Below are positions 31,501 through 40,220 of a stretch of 62,949 nt of DNA, piece by piece. The notes beneath the pieces are model-generated. The model was not told where the DNA came from, did no database searches, and saw only the letters and a list, made by a program, of their open reading frames with translations. The position numbers and the translations under genes are program-made. Source of the DNA: Prorocentrum cordatum (lineage: Eukaryota > Sar > Dinophyceae > Prorocentrales > Prorocentraceae); NCBI GenBank assembly GCA_963575745.1, contig CAUYUJ010001707.1, positions 35,001 to 97,949 of the forward strand, read 5' to 3'. Numbering within the stretch: the first letter of the stretch is position 1; the number at the start of each line of letters is the position of its first letter.

Positions 31501-34500
31501 CCGTCGTCCCTTGCTGAAAAACCACAGCCCCGGGCCCGGTCCACCTACTCTTACCGACATTGCCATGAGGCTGAGAGGGGGCACGCCTCCACACGTAAAC
31601 CCAACTCCCCGGAGGAAACACTGGATCCACATGCTTGCGAGCACGCGAGGCAGAGACAATGCGGTCTCGCACGTCCATGGTCATGACGGCCCGCCGGGCC
31701 TCTTCTCGCAAAGCATGCTTCCTTGCGAAAGCAGCCGACGGAGACTCCGCATCGGTCGATCCCCTTACTACCTCGTCGATCCCGACTTCATCATGAGCAT
31801 CGTCCGACAAAAGGCAACGAGGGAGTCTCGGATTTTCCCCAAAAACCATTTGATAAGGAGAGAACCCTCCCCTGTGAGCAAAACGGTTCTTGGCAGCGAC
31901 CACCTCGCAGAGAAGATCCTCCACTTCTTCTAGAGTCGCAGGAGCAGTGCCACCAGAGGCCTTAACCAGAGCAGCCTTCACGAGTCCCCCATGACGCTCG
32001 CAGCGCCCGTTCTGGTGGGGTGACTCCGCGTCGCACACGTGTTGGAAGATTCCTTCCTGCTCCAGCCCTCGGGAAAAGGCTCCCTCGAACTCAGGCCCCC
32101 CGTCTGTCATGACGGTCTCAGGCAGACCAAGTGGCCTCACCCAACACCGCAAAAAGGCCCTCCACACTTCGGCAGCCGAAGCCGTTGGCAGGAGGACGCA
32201 AACCTGGAAGTTCGACCCGCGGTCGATCAAATTGAGGACTGGCCTGGTCTCGCCGAGAGCGTTTATATACAGAAGGTCTGCCGCGACCAACTTGTTAAAC
32301 CGATAGGTCCGCGGCAGGCACGAGCGCCGACGCCAGCCGTGCCGAGAGGCTGACTGACATCCAGGGCACACGAAGTGCTTGCTGACCCAGTTGATGACCT
32401 CAGGCTTCGCTTGAGCGACCTTTAGCGTCCTGATCAGATGCTCTCGCCGGGGATGTCCCAAATTCACGTGTAGCCTGTGAACCTCATCCTGGAGCTCCCG
32501 GGGAATACCAATCGAAACTGAAGCATCGGATTTCTCGGCCCCCTCAGGGCCTGGACGCTCGAGTTCCCCCTCCTCATCGGAGTCGCTGATTTCTCCGCCG
32601 TCAACCGGGTGGGGGTCAGCCCCTGGAGCAGCAGCGGCTGGAAAGGAAAGGGCTCCCGGCTCACCAGCCGACAAAACTGCAAAGCCTGTTCGCTCGACAC
32701 CCTCAGTCAGCGCGTTCACCAGACGCTCAGGATACCGCTCAGCAGCCGATGTCCTGGCCCCGCCCACTAACTGCGAATGCTCATGCTGTCCCCTGCACCT
32801 CCTGCGACACACGGCGAGGAGCTCTGGACTATTCGAAATGAAGCTCGTGGGCTTCATGGCTAGACCGCCGTCGAGGGTCCTGAGCCCGAATTCACACTGA
32901 TCTCCCCGAACCACCTGGACCCCGGGTTGGCTCAGAAGCTCCCTCGTTGAGGTAAGCTGCTGAGAGAAAGCCCCGTACGGGTTTTCAATCCAGAAGGAGC
33001 GTCCCTTGGAAAGCTGAAACATCGCCAACTGCATACACAGACCCCACATCAGCAGACACTCTTGCTCGACTCGATCTCTATCGTGCTTCGGCATGGTGTC
33101 CCAGTTAGGGACCCTGGCAACGCTCATACCCTTGCATGGCGGACTCATCAGAATGACCTCAGGCCCGTCCGTCTCCATGACCTCCCAGAGCTTGGCTCTC
33201 TGCTTTGCCTGGCGAAGATCCCAACCTGTTCTGAGATCGACGGCGTGGGAAGCCTGATAACCCCTACGAACCATTTCCGCTGAGACTCGAGGAGTCGAGA
33301 AAAGTTCCAAAAGCAGAGTCCTCTGTTCTCGCCGAAGATGGCGTATGAGGTCCTTCCTTAGCTTCTTGCGACCGGTTCGGATTCCTACCCCGTCAAACAT
33401 TCTAAGGGCATCTTGGCGCACATGACGGGGAACTGCTGCTTCTGGCACTTCATGACGCTTGCTAAGGAGCGGGCTCTTGTCCAAGACGACCCAAGAGCTA
33501 GAGATCTGGGAAGCTAAGCCCGACGACGGGCGACCCGGGGACCAGACGGTAAACCTTAGCCGATCAGCGCTGTATGCGGCTAAGGCCTCTTGAAGCCCTG
33601 ACGCTGAGGCCCCGGCCCACAGCGCGTCCACCACATCCCGAGCTTGGTCCGTCGCTGTCACTCTCAGACGCCTAACCCCCGACCGAGGACACTCCATCGC
33701 ACGGCTGTCCGCGGCTCGAAGAGCGAGGTAGACCAACCACTGGGCCTTCTCGCTCGGGCCGAGGTCCTCGGCTTGCCACTGCGCCTCGTCCGAGAGCCTT
33801 TCCAGGGAAACATGCCCTCCCGTGTCCGCACCCCAGACCCAGCGAGCCTCCAGGCCCGACCTGACCCTCAGATGCTCGCGGCGTCCCCCAGAGTCCCAGA
33901 CGGAAAAGCTTCTGGCGGTCCAGCCGCTCGGATCGGTCCCCGGGTGCAGGAGCTGGCGAAGCCGCCTTTGAGTTTCCTGAGAGGCCGACGAAACTTCCCA
34001 AATCGTGGAACAACTGAACTTCTTTTTGTCCAAAGCTCTGCTCGAGCCCAGGTCATGCCCGGCGTCTGCGGAGCCTGCCGTCGCACGCTCACTAGCCGCC
34101 AGATCATTGTCCAGCTTGTCCTGGGCCGTGCAGCTGTTCACGTGAGGCGCCTCGAGCCGAACTCGTCGTTCAGCGTTTCCATGGGTGCTGGCCCGATCGG
34201 AAGCCCCGCCGAGTCCGAAGCCGACGATCCGCCTGAGTGAAGATTCGCCGTCAGAACCGTCATCAGCTGCTCGAACCGCTCTCTCGTCGCCTGCGACTCC
34301 TGCCTCTGTGCGAGCATGTACTCCAGGATCTCCTTGCGGTTGGACTCTTGGTTCTGCAAGAGGGCCTCTATCATGTGACTCTCGCCCGTCGGGTTCGGGT
34401 TCTGGCCACGCGTCAGGTGCGCGACCCCAGAGGACTTGCGTGCCGTCGGAGGTGCCTTCGTCGCTGCCGGTCCCTCGAGGTCGATCGTCTCGTAGTCCTG

Positions 34501-37500
34501 CGGCGACCCGTGCTTCCTCGGTGGCGGCATCTTCCAGGTGAGAGGGTTCGGCATTCCCGGATGCTCCTCGCTGCTGGGAAACACTGGACACGCCGAGCTG
34601 ATGGGCAGGACCCTGCGGTAGTTCGGGCGATGAGGGGGAACCTCCTGGGCACCCGGCTCGTCGAGGGTCTCCTGCTTCACGTGCTCCTGCTTGGCGTGGT
34701 AGGCCTCCACCGCCTCCCTGATCCTGTCCTGCTCGTTCTTGGCCTTCCGTGACTTCTCGGTCTTCTCGCACTCCTTCTTGATCTTGGCCTCGAGCTTCTC
34801 CTCGACCGTCTTGGGATGATACGAGAGACGCGTGGAGCATAGCTGGCAGACGATCCAAACCGCATGCTGGTTGGCCCGGCGCTTGCGACGCTCCGGGGGG
34901 TGCAGGCAGTTCTCGGCCTTGTAGATCTCCTTGCTGGCGATCGCCGACACCGCCGAGGGGGCCAGCACCGAGATCAGCCTCGACTGAGCGCACGATATCA
35001 GTACAGCCAGCAGCTTCAGCGTGAAACGGCGCCAGCCTGTCTCTGCCGGAGTGAACATGAACCCGCCCTCGTTGACTAGACTCTTCTCGACCTCGCTGAG
35101 CTCCACCTCCGAGTAGTCGATCTGCTGCAGCTGCGTGTCCCTCCAGGGATCCGGCGTGACGTCCCAGTTCTCCTCGATCTCGCTCTCGGCCGGCTCCTCG
35201 TAGTGTGTCGGCAGAGCGAGCCCGCCAGCGTTCCTGAGCGTGGCTCGCGTGCGTCCCAGCAAGTTCCCCACCGACCTCGAACCTGGCTTGGCCCCCTTCT
35301 TGACCACCTGCACTGGCATGGCTATTCGCAGGTGATGAGCTGGGAGACGATTCGCGGACGAGAGACTCAGCCGAGCTAGAGCCGAGAGAGGCTACGGAGG
35401 AGAGGGAATCTCGATTCCTCTCGTCAGTCCCTGACTTCAGTCCCGTTGTGATCAATCCCGACTCGAACGAAAACTCGGACGACGAGAGAGGGGAGGAAGA
35501 CTGCTGGCATGCTGACTGCCCCGGCCCGCCCCTACCGTCCTGCACCGGCGGCACTGTCACCTGAAACTCCGTGTGTCCGACCCAGTAGTCCTGCATGAGC
35601 TTCGCCTCATCCTCCAGGTCGGAGACTGAGCCCTCGAAGATGTGCTCGACGTAGATCCCGTCGGGATTCCTGAACCTGCAGGTCGTGACCATCTCGTTTC
35701 CCAAGAAGCTCGACGGAACAGGGGACTCACTCAGATCCTTCTTCACTGGCATCGCGCGCCGGGGCTTGGTGAACACCAGCCTCAGCTTGTCGCCGTCCCG
35801 CTCCCATCTGTCTGTGTCGCTCGACACGCTCATGACCCAGGCGCTCTCCGAGCCGACCCGAAAGGACGGAAACTTCTGGGCCAGATCAGGGTCGAGAACG
35901 AACTCTGACGGGGACTTGCCAATTAGACCGATCGTGCGGTGACCTGACGGGAGCTTCGTCATACTCAGCGTAGTGATGTCGTCCGTCCCCACCGTCATTT
36001 GGTTAGCCGCCAGGTCGATCTTGGCCGACATGAAGTCCAGGAACCCTGCTGGGAGCAAGGGAGGACAGGGATGCGGCAGCACGAGAAACTCCAGGACCCC
36101 ACAGCCGTGAAATGATACTGGTACGAAAGCCTTGGCGACCGGACGGACACGCCCTCCGACACCGTTGGCGAAAGGAAGATCGTCCTGGCACCTGACGTGC
36201 ACCCTGAAGCCCTTCTCCTTGAAAGCCAACTTGAGGCGCTTGAGGTCCGGGACTCCGATCAAAGCCTGGGCCGCCGCCGTGTCCACCAGGGCCTGGTCCG
36301 CCATCGACTTCAGCGTCACTCCTGAAAAGGAGTCTGACCTGCCGGCCGTCACCGAGGCTATCGCCTCGGCGAGCTCCTCTGCGAAAGTCGCCCAGGTACT
36401 TCCGCTCGAGCCCGCTGCCGATTCCACTTGAAAGTAAAAGCTCTTGCCCTCCGACTTGAGTCTGTCCGCCTTCGACCTATACGGCTTCTTACAATCTTCT
36501 CGCCAGTGACCCTTGTCTCCACAATTCGCGCAGCGCGTTCTCTTCTTCAAGTCGTCCTTGCTGATGCGCTTGAAGCCGGAGGACGGAGCCTGAGGATGAG
36601 TGACTCCACCCTTGTCGCCTCGCTTGCGGTCGAAGAATTCTCGGTCGACTTTTCTCGCCGCCTTCATCTGTCTAGACTCCTTCCAGGTGCGCCTTCGCTT
36701 GGAGGCCATCTCCATGAAGACCTGGTATCCCTCGTCCTCGTACAGGTCCTTGTCGTCCAGCGCTCCCAGAAACACCGTGACATCATCCTCAGGAAATTCC
36801 ACTTCAAATAGATCGAGGGTCTCGTCGCCTTCCTCTGAGTCCGAGTCCCAGCCTTGTAGTTCTGCTGGAAAGCTCTTCGCGGACGTCGCTGACTTTTGTG
36901 GGCGAACCGACTTCTCTGAGACGCCCAGCTCCAAGAGTGCTCGTCGGACGGCCGCTACTGTCTTTTCCCCGCCCATCAAGGTTCGTAGGTTGATGCGGTT
37001 CTGCTTCGTCAGCTGGGCGCCCTCCTCATAATAACGCGCCTGCACTGCGTCCGGCAACGCGAGACCGAATCTTTCTGCTTGAGCGATCTGGCTGTCACGC
37101 CTGATGACGAAGCCCGTGAGAGACTCCGTCGGACGAATCAGGTAGTCGAACAACGCTTCGTTGTGTGCTTCTCGCTCCTTGTCGCCGGGCTTCTCGCCCT
37201 TGAGGAGGTGCAAGTGCTTGAGCAGCTCGGTGATCCCGTCTTCCGTGTCCAGAAGATGACGTATGCCCTTGCACTTGCCCTGAAGATCTATCTCGAAACT
37301 CTCGAGCACCTTACTGGCCTGGTATTCTGGCAGAACCCCTGTTCTCTTAGACCACGCTAGCAGGTTAGCCGTAAAAATCTCCAGGTGATCGAGCCCGGGA
37401 AAGGAAGGAGGCGCTGAGAAATCTCTGCTCCTGACGGGCTGTGAGCCCACCTTGGTCCAGCTGTGAGTGCTGTTGTCGTCCCAGTCTGAGGTACCCCATT

Positions 37501-37681
37501 GCCAGCCGGCTCCTGACCAGCGTTGCCACCAGGAGTTCCACCAGCTGCCTTCTGCTTCTTCGTCATTCTGCTGGTGTGCTGCGTCCACCTCTGCCGGTGA
37601 GCTCCCAGCCGGTCGTGGTGCCTCGGGCGTCCTCGCGCCCTCGGTAGCCTGTCCCGACCCATTCTCATCCACGCTCCGCAT
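28508..37681 (-). CDS. Copia Gag-Pol polyprotein with methyltransferase-like domain
   Basis: About 3,057 residues from ATG 37681 (an in-frame ATG at 37708 inside the LTR is an alternative). In order: Gag (about 85-260); CCHC knuckle CANCGDKGHWREDC (about 385); aspartic protease LVDTAAAQALIG (about 465); low-complexity stretch overlapping another frame (787-1181); methyltransferase-like domain (about 1445-1665) with ELFSTPRVSAEM..GY, SPPCKGMS and WIENP; integrase (about 1735-1965) with H-x-H..CPGC zinc site and DDE residues in AADLLYI, MTDGGPEF and NGRCERHGG; integrase tail SRWTGPGAVVF; RT (about 2435-2680) with LIEVDDLIVAS; RNase H (about 2765-2950) ending WVPHGRMAADCLTK. It makes and integrates cDNA. 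The RT has EVDD where copia usually has YVDD. The frame is intact, so the element may be active. Confidence 0.92.
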   Translation of the reverse strand: MRSVDENGSGQATEGARTPEAPRPAGSSPAEVDAAHQQNDEEAEGSWWNSWWQRWSGAGWQWGTSDWDDNSTHSWTKVGSQPVRSRDFSAPPSFPGLDHLEIFTANLLAWSKRTGVLPEYQASKVLESFEIDLQGKCKGIRHLLDTEDGITELLKHLHLLKGEKPGDKEREAHNEALFDYLIRPTESLTGFVIRRDSQIAQAERFGLALPDAVQARYYEEGAQLTKQNRINLRTLMGGEKTVAAVRRALLELGVSEKSVRPQKSATSAKSFPAELQGWDSDSEEGDETLDLFEVEFPEDDVTVFLGALDDKDLYEDEGYQVFMEMASKRRRTWKESRQMKAARKVDREFFDRKRGDKGGVTHPQAPSSGFKRISKDDLKKRTRCANCGDKGHWREDCKKPYRSKADRLKSEGKSFYFQVESAAGSSGSTWATFAEELAEAIASVTAGRSDSFSGVTLKSMADQALVDTAAAQALIGVPDLKRLKLAFKEKGFRVHVRCQDDLPFANGVGGRVRPVAKAFVPVSFHGCGVLEFLVLPHPCPPLLPAGFLDFMSAKIDLAANQMTVGTDDITTLSMTKLPSGHRTIGLIGKSPSEFVLDPDLAQKFPSFRVGSESAWVMSVSSDTDRWERDGDKLRLVFTKPRRAMPVKKDLSESPVPSSFLGNEMVTTCRFRNPDGIYVEHIFEGSVSDLEDEAKLMQDYWVGHTEFQVTVPPVQDGRGGPGQSACQQSSSPLSSSEFSFESGLITTGLKSGTDERNRDSLSSVASLGSSSAESLVRESSPSSSPANSHASAGGQEGGQARFEVGGELAGTHASHAQERWRARSADTLRGAGRERDRGELGRHAGSLEGHAAAADRLLGGGAQRGREESSQRGRVHVHSGRDRLAPFHAEAAGCTDIVRSVEADLGAGPLGGVGDRQQGDLQGRELPAPPGASQAPGQPACGLDRLPAMLHASLVSSQDGRGEARGQDQEGVREDREVTEGQERAGQDQGGGGGLPRQAGAREAGDPRRAGCPGGSPSSPELPQGPAHQLGVSSVSQQRGASGNAEPSHLEDAATEEARVAAGLRDDRPRGTGSDEGTSDGTQVLWGRAPDAWPEPEPDGRESHDRGPLAEPRVQPQGDPGVHARTEAGVAGDERAVRAADDGSDGESSLRRIVGFGLGGASDRASTHGNAERRVRLEAPHVNSCTAQDKLDNDLAASERATAGSADAGHDLGSSRALDKKKFSCSTIWEVSSASQETQRRLRQLLHPGTDPSGWTARSFSVWDSGGRREHLRVRSGLEARWVWGADTGGHVSLERLSDEAQWQAEDLGPSEKAQWLVYLALRAADSRAMECPRSGVRRLRVTATDQARDVVDALWAGASASGLQEALAAYSADRLRFTVWSPGRPSSGLASQISSSWVVLDKSPLLSKRHEVPEAAVPRHVRQDALRMFDGVGIRTGRKKLRKDLIRHLRREQRTLLLELFSTPRVSAEMVRRGYQASHAVDLRTGWDLRQAKQRAKLWEVMETDGPEVILMSPPCKGMSVARVPNWDTMPKHDRDRVEQECLLMWGLCMQLAMFQLSKGRSFWIENPYGAFSQQLTSTRELLSQPGVQVVRGDQCEFGLRTLDGGLAMKPTSFISNSPELLAVCRRRCRGQHEHSQLVGGARTSAAERYPERLVNALTEGVERTGFAVLSAGEPGALSFPAAAAPGADPHPVDGGEISDSDEEGELERPGPEGAEKSDASVSIGIPRELQDEVHRLHVNLGHPRREHLIRTLKVAQAKPEVINWVSKHFVCPGCQSASRHGWRRRSCLPRTYRFNKLVAADLLYINALGETRPVLNLIDRGSNFQVCVLLPTASAAEVWRAFLRCWVRPLGLPETVMTDGGPEFEGAFSRGLEQEGIFQHVCDAESPHQNGRCERHGGLVKAALVKASGGTAPATLEEVEDLLCEVVAAKNRFAHRGGFSPYQMVFGENPRLPRCLLSDDAHDEVGIDEVVRGSTDAESPSAAFARKHALREEARRAVMTMDVRDRIVSASRARKHVDPVFPPGSWVYVWRRAPSQPHGNVGKSRWTGPGAVVFQQGTTVWVAMRSRLLKCGSEQVRWATKEESWGAELLDSPAFDSLRRDLKDPGKRVGAVDVESEGPPPPGAWDVAAPPERSEGAAVVVAPPTARGVEPVVVPEDDPPVPPAPPPPSSSLERASTVQPPSSVQGSVPTPAISRQITDPDGVDPSPRPHQRPRLEPPPPHPQSAPRTPAEQLPAPGRVLALAREIDPSIRRRSALDDTPVSIRRGDLRPAASSSSDTPGQQSLGAGDGADAVLESGGRARSRTPEPRLLEPRDESLRPGTIFDRNGAPVSRVADRAIRDAGLEDVPLDQRFLGSWFGDGGEDEQSEFDEEQGESLWAELCGWYGWEPSFWVGGAGTFAETGGCSGEGAPPSRRGAEVPLKHLSEAERRLFVFSDAKEWRAILDLGAVRIVPAAEAALVRKRFPDRVLGSRMVRRFKPQEGLGSEAVAKSRWCVQGRHDPDGDQLQVYAPTPQGESIMLTLQAICSLGWTLEVADAKNAFCQSNRLSRPRGQIFCEPCQGLNLAPGELIELIAPVYGLNDAPLLWHRTLTQWLSEDGFEKSLLEPCLWVKRSSQGEPRSIVLIEVDDLIVASHPGERVGLKERIQGRFKFGKWKSEESDFAGRHLKQVGSRIFVDQEKYIAEQLAPMRLAKERRAVPDDLLTAEEVRHYRTMVAQMQWLGRESRPDVAAGASLQSAALPNPTVADAILCLKIVKHLKSSACQEIAIWPLDAASLNFVTISDAGGTGSARRNGAQGGWLVCAADASIRQNVRPRVSLLSWRSVRLKRVVASTGAAETLSLSAALAEGQWLAIMWRDLLFNDVCIPDWHLSQAPFSVVLSRDCTLSEGVSSLSVVDAKSIFDTLSRNSAGSRQDRRTAIELAVVRDSLSAIGSQIRWVPHGRMAADCLTKADPARGNVALSDLLSRGSIVLVDEEGHMNERALNNDLKCRSRASSRQALNQPGDGYWVGDQAGVGGRGAEEGRSFGPLSDPLKVVPLWSCSHSPPPYVSLGSDRSLLA
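34138..35319 (-). CDS. Overlapping +1-frame ORF inside copia pol
   Basis: 393 residues from ATG 35319 to a stop at 34138, in the +1 frame relative to Gag-Pol; that frame is open from about 35385. Composition is normal and non-repetitive: a QYE/E-rich start, CLHPPERRKRRANQHAVW then CQLCST (Cys/His cluster), a charged coiled-coil region (EEKLEAKIKKECEKTEKSRK), and a helical end with EILEYMLAQRQESQATRERF. In the same interval the Gag-Pol frame is G/R/A/E-rich and looks like off-frame translation. So this is probably the original coding frame, reached by frameshift, by independent initiation or by two compensating indels. Function unknown. Confidence 0.65.
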   Translation of the reverse strand: MPVQVVKKGAKPGSRSVGNLLGRTRATLRNAGGLALPTHYEEPAESEIEENWDVTPDPWRDTQLQQIDYSEVELSEVEKSLVNEGGFMFTPAETGWRRFTLKLLAVLISCAQSRLISVLAPSAVSAIASKEIYKAENCLHPPERRKRRANQHAVWIVCQLCSTRLSYHPKTVEEKLEAKIKKECEKTEKSRKAKNEQDRIREAVEAYHAKQEHVKQETLDEPGAQEVPPHRPNYRRVLPISSACPVFPSSEEHPGMPNPLTWKMPPPRKHGSPQDYETIDLEGPAATKAPPTARKSSGVAHLTRGQNPNPTGESHMIEALLQNQESNRKEILEYMLAQRQESQATRERFEQLMTVLTANLHSGGSSASDSAGLPIGPAPMETLNDEFGSRRLT

Positions 37682-37686
37682 ACCAT
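37669..37686 (-). promoter_or_regulatory. Primer-binding-like site next to 5' LTR
   Basis: Immediately after the 5' LTR, in element orientation, A-TGGTATGCGGAGC resembles the initiator-Met-tRNA site of many copia elements (TGGTATCAGAGC). The Gag ATG (37681) lies inside it. Confidence 0.6.
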
Positions 37687-37885
37687 TGAGATCGTCTCCG
37701 TCGGGCATTGAAGAGGGCGAAAGATAACGAGTTAATCTAAGATGGGCATAGAGTTTTCCGAGGCACGCCTCTGAACACCACGATACGATACTGTGAAACT
37801 CCGCCAACACGGCGGCCTTAAGCCAAGAGGCTGCGGTCAGATCCAAGGGACACGTAGGGAGGAGGGGAGTGGGAACACGACCACA
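37687..37885 (-). repeat. 5' LTR of the copia element
   Basis: Identical to the 3' LTR over 199 bp. It has no stop in the Gag frame and contains an in-frame ATG at 37708. No TATA-like motif recognised. Confidence 0.95.
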
Positions 37886-38303
37886 TTGATAGCTGGCGTG
37901 AAACTTGCGAGAATGATGCAGGTGGCCGCTGCTGCGCCGAAACTGTGGGTGGCGCCGGTCAACCGTTGGGAGCCTGAGTACCCTGAGGGGGTCTAGGAAG
38001 GGCAAAAACCTGGACGGAGAAAAACGGGGCGGCAGGCCGGAGCGGCGCACGAGACGGAGAAGGACCCCTCAGCCGCCAGCTGCTGCATGCCACCCTCGAG
38101 CTTTCCTGCCCTGGACGGCTGCCTGCCCTCCGGCAGGGCTTACAGAGACGAGGCCGGCCGGTGGAAACAGGCCAGGCAGACTCCTCCAGCGTCGGCCCAC
38201 CATCCCCGCAGTGGACTGCTCGGCTTTGCAGCGCGTCTCACAGCACTATCTAAATCAGCCGACCCTGTCGGCGTGTGCGAGACGCTGTTTCGCTTGACTC
38301 GTG

Positions 38304-38337
<34 letters not shown>

Positions 38338-38760
38338 TCGTCGTCGTCGTCGTTGTCGTCGTCGTCGTCGCCACCCCCCTTTCCCTGGGCCCTCCTCCTC
38401 AAGCGCGCCAGCCAAAGCGAAATTGAACAACGTCGTAGTTGAGTCGAAGAAAGGCCCCTTCCCTTTGATCCCTTCCCCGCCGATAGGGAGGGTCCTGGGT
38501 TAGAATGCCATTCCATTCCCCCACGGGGGCATCCCAGAGCCCAAAAAAGCCCAATAGCGAGCCCTGAGTGCCACACGAGGCCCCCGCGACGGTCCAAGAG
38601 GGCTCCCCATCGCCGAACAAGCGCCCCTAAATGCGAAAGGTGGCCTACAGACGGCCCAATTCGAAGAGACCTCCAAGAGCGTACTCCACAGAGGGTCCCA
38701 AGAGGCACATGTCATTGATTTGTCCGAGACTTTTGACAAATGTTGGTGTGCCGCTCTTTT
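37886..38760. other. Flank with GTC tract
   Basis: Complex sequence without a recognised gene, a GTC microsatellite at 38304-38372, then CCAAGAGG-type short repeats that grow into the next minisatellite. Confidence 0.45.
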
Positions 38761-39330
38761 TGGCTTCCCGACGCTTCAAGACGGCCCAAGAGGCCCCTAA
38801 GACCGCCCCAAGATGGCCCAAGAGACCTCCAAGAGGGCCCCAACACGACCCGAGAGGGCCCAAAGACGGCCCAAGAGGCCTCCAAGAGGGCCCAAGAGGG
38901 CCCCAAGACGGCCCTAACGGCCCCAAGAGGCTCCCAGGAGGCCCAAGAGGCCCCCAAGAGGCCCCCAAGAGGCCCCCAAGAGACCCCAAGAGGCCCCCAA
39001 GAGCCCTCCAGGAAGCCCCAAGAGGCCCCCGAGCGGCCCCCAAGTGGCTTCGGCGGCGAGCGAGGGGGGGAAGTGAGAAGGAAAAGGCCTTCTCAGAAGG
39101 CTCGGAAGTCCCCAGACCTTCTGAGAAGTTGTCTAAGCATTGCCCAAAGACGCAGAAAACTTATCATAAGGCGCGAGGGCTTCTGAGAAGACTTGCCGCC
39201 TTCTGAGAAGGCCTTCTCCTTCTCATTTCCCCCCCTCGCTCGCCGCCGATGGCTCCCAAGAGGCCCCAAAACTGCCCCCAGAGGCCCCCGAGAGCGCTCC
39301 GAAGAGACCCCAAGATGCATCCCTGAGTAC
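38761..39330. repeat. AGAGGCCCCCA minisatellite
   Basis: Degenerate 10-12-bp units (AAGAGGCCCCC, AAGACGGCCC) on both sides of the MITE at 39050-39249. Same kind of unit as 6885-7135. Confidence 0.85.
39050..39249. mobile_element. 200-bp MITE with 51-bp inverted termini and TGGCT duplication
   Basis: 39050-39100 and the reverse complement of 39199-39249 agree at 49 of 51 positions (start TCGGCGGCGAGCGAGGGGGG, later GAAGGCCTTCTCAGAAGG). The flanks are TGGCT at 39045-39049 and 39250-39254, a perfect 5-bp target duplication. The internal 98 bp has further CTTCTGAGAAG hairpins and no coding capacity. Confidence 0.8.
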
Positions 39331-39363
39331 TCTGACCCACGTCAGCGTCGTCGTCGTCGGCGC

Positions 39364-39394
<31 letters not shown>

Positions 39395-39775
39395 CCCCTC
39401 CAGGGTCGGCGGCACGGGCCGCAAGGCCTTCGCAATACATCCGCGTCTACGCTGCAGCGCTTGCTATGTCAGGAGCCACACCATCGTCCCAGCACGTGCG
39501 CGCATGGCTATCACCGTCCTACAACATCCGCTCACACGGCGGATGAGATGGCCCAGGCAACCGCTTGCGAAGCGAAACGTGGCTACCTGACAACGCACCG
39601 TGTACTACATGGATGTAGTGCGACGGAATATCCTGCAGGGGCGTTACGGGCACGCCGACACTGGGTGTGACGACGACACGAGCATGGCGCGTAATTGCAT
39701 AACTCTTGGGACCACACGTACCTACAGCAACCGAAGTGCTGCTATTACATTACGAGCAACAACGCACTTGCTCAT
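39331..39775. other. Spacer with GTC/GCC tract
   Basis: CGTCGTCGTCGG and CGCCGCCGCC tract at 39345-39395, otherwise unassigned; no gene seen. Confidence 0.45.
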
Positions 39776-40149
39776 CGTCATGATCATGATCATGATCATC
39801 ATCATCATCAGCATCATCATCATCAGCAGCAGCAGCATCATCAGCATCAGCATCAGCATCAGCATCAGCATCAGCATCAGCATCAGCATCAGCATCAGCA
39901 TCAGCATCAGCATCATCATCATCATCATCATCATCAGCATCATCATCATCATCGTAATCGTCGTCATCGTCATCATCATTGTCGAAGACATGATCATTAT
40001 CATCATCAGCAGCACCGTCATCATCGTCGTCCTCATCATCACCACCATCAATCGTCACCAGCATCGCCATCATCATCGTCGTCATCATCATCATCATCCT
40101 CATGCTCCTCATCATCATAAGCATCATCAGCAGCATCATCATTATCAGT

Positions 40150-40220
<71 letters not shown>

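Larger units (their letters stand above)
28377..37885 (-). mobile_element. Complete Ty1/copia LTR retrotransposon (9.5 kb)
   Basis: Two identical 199-bp LTRs (28377-28575 and 37687-37885) with TG...CA ends enclose an unbroken polyprotein frame on the minus strand. The domain order protease, integrase, RT, RNase H is the copia order. Both flanks carry TTGA (28373-28376 and 37886-37889), a probable 4-5-bp target duplication. A primer-binding-like sequence follows the 5' LTR. Identical LTRs and no stop codon point to a recent insertion. It lies next to the segmental duplication, not in a microsatellite. Confidence 0.95.

Noticed and set aside
35376-35396. TCCGTAGCC on the minus strand inside copia as another spliced-leader relict
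   Set aside because: Only nine bases match and the rest of the leader is absent; it is codon sequence of the Ser-rich part of Gag-Pol.
37682-38050. Extension of the copia frame upstream of the 5' LTR to 38050
   Set aside because: The extension crosses the LTR and the host flank, which cannot be part of an element-encoded protein; the Gag start must lie at 37681 or in the LTR.
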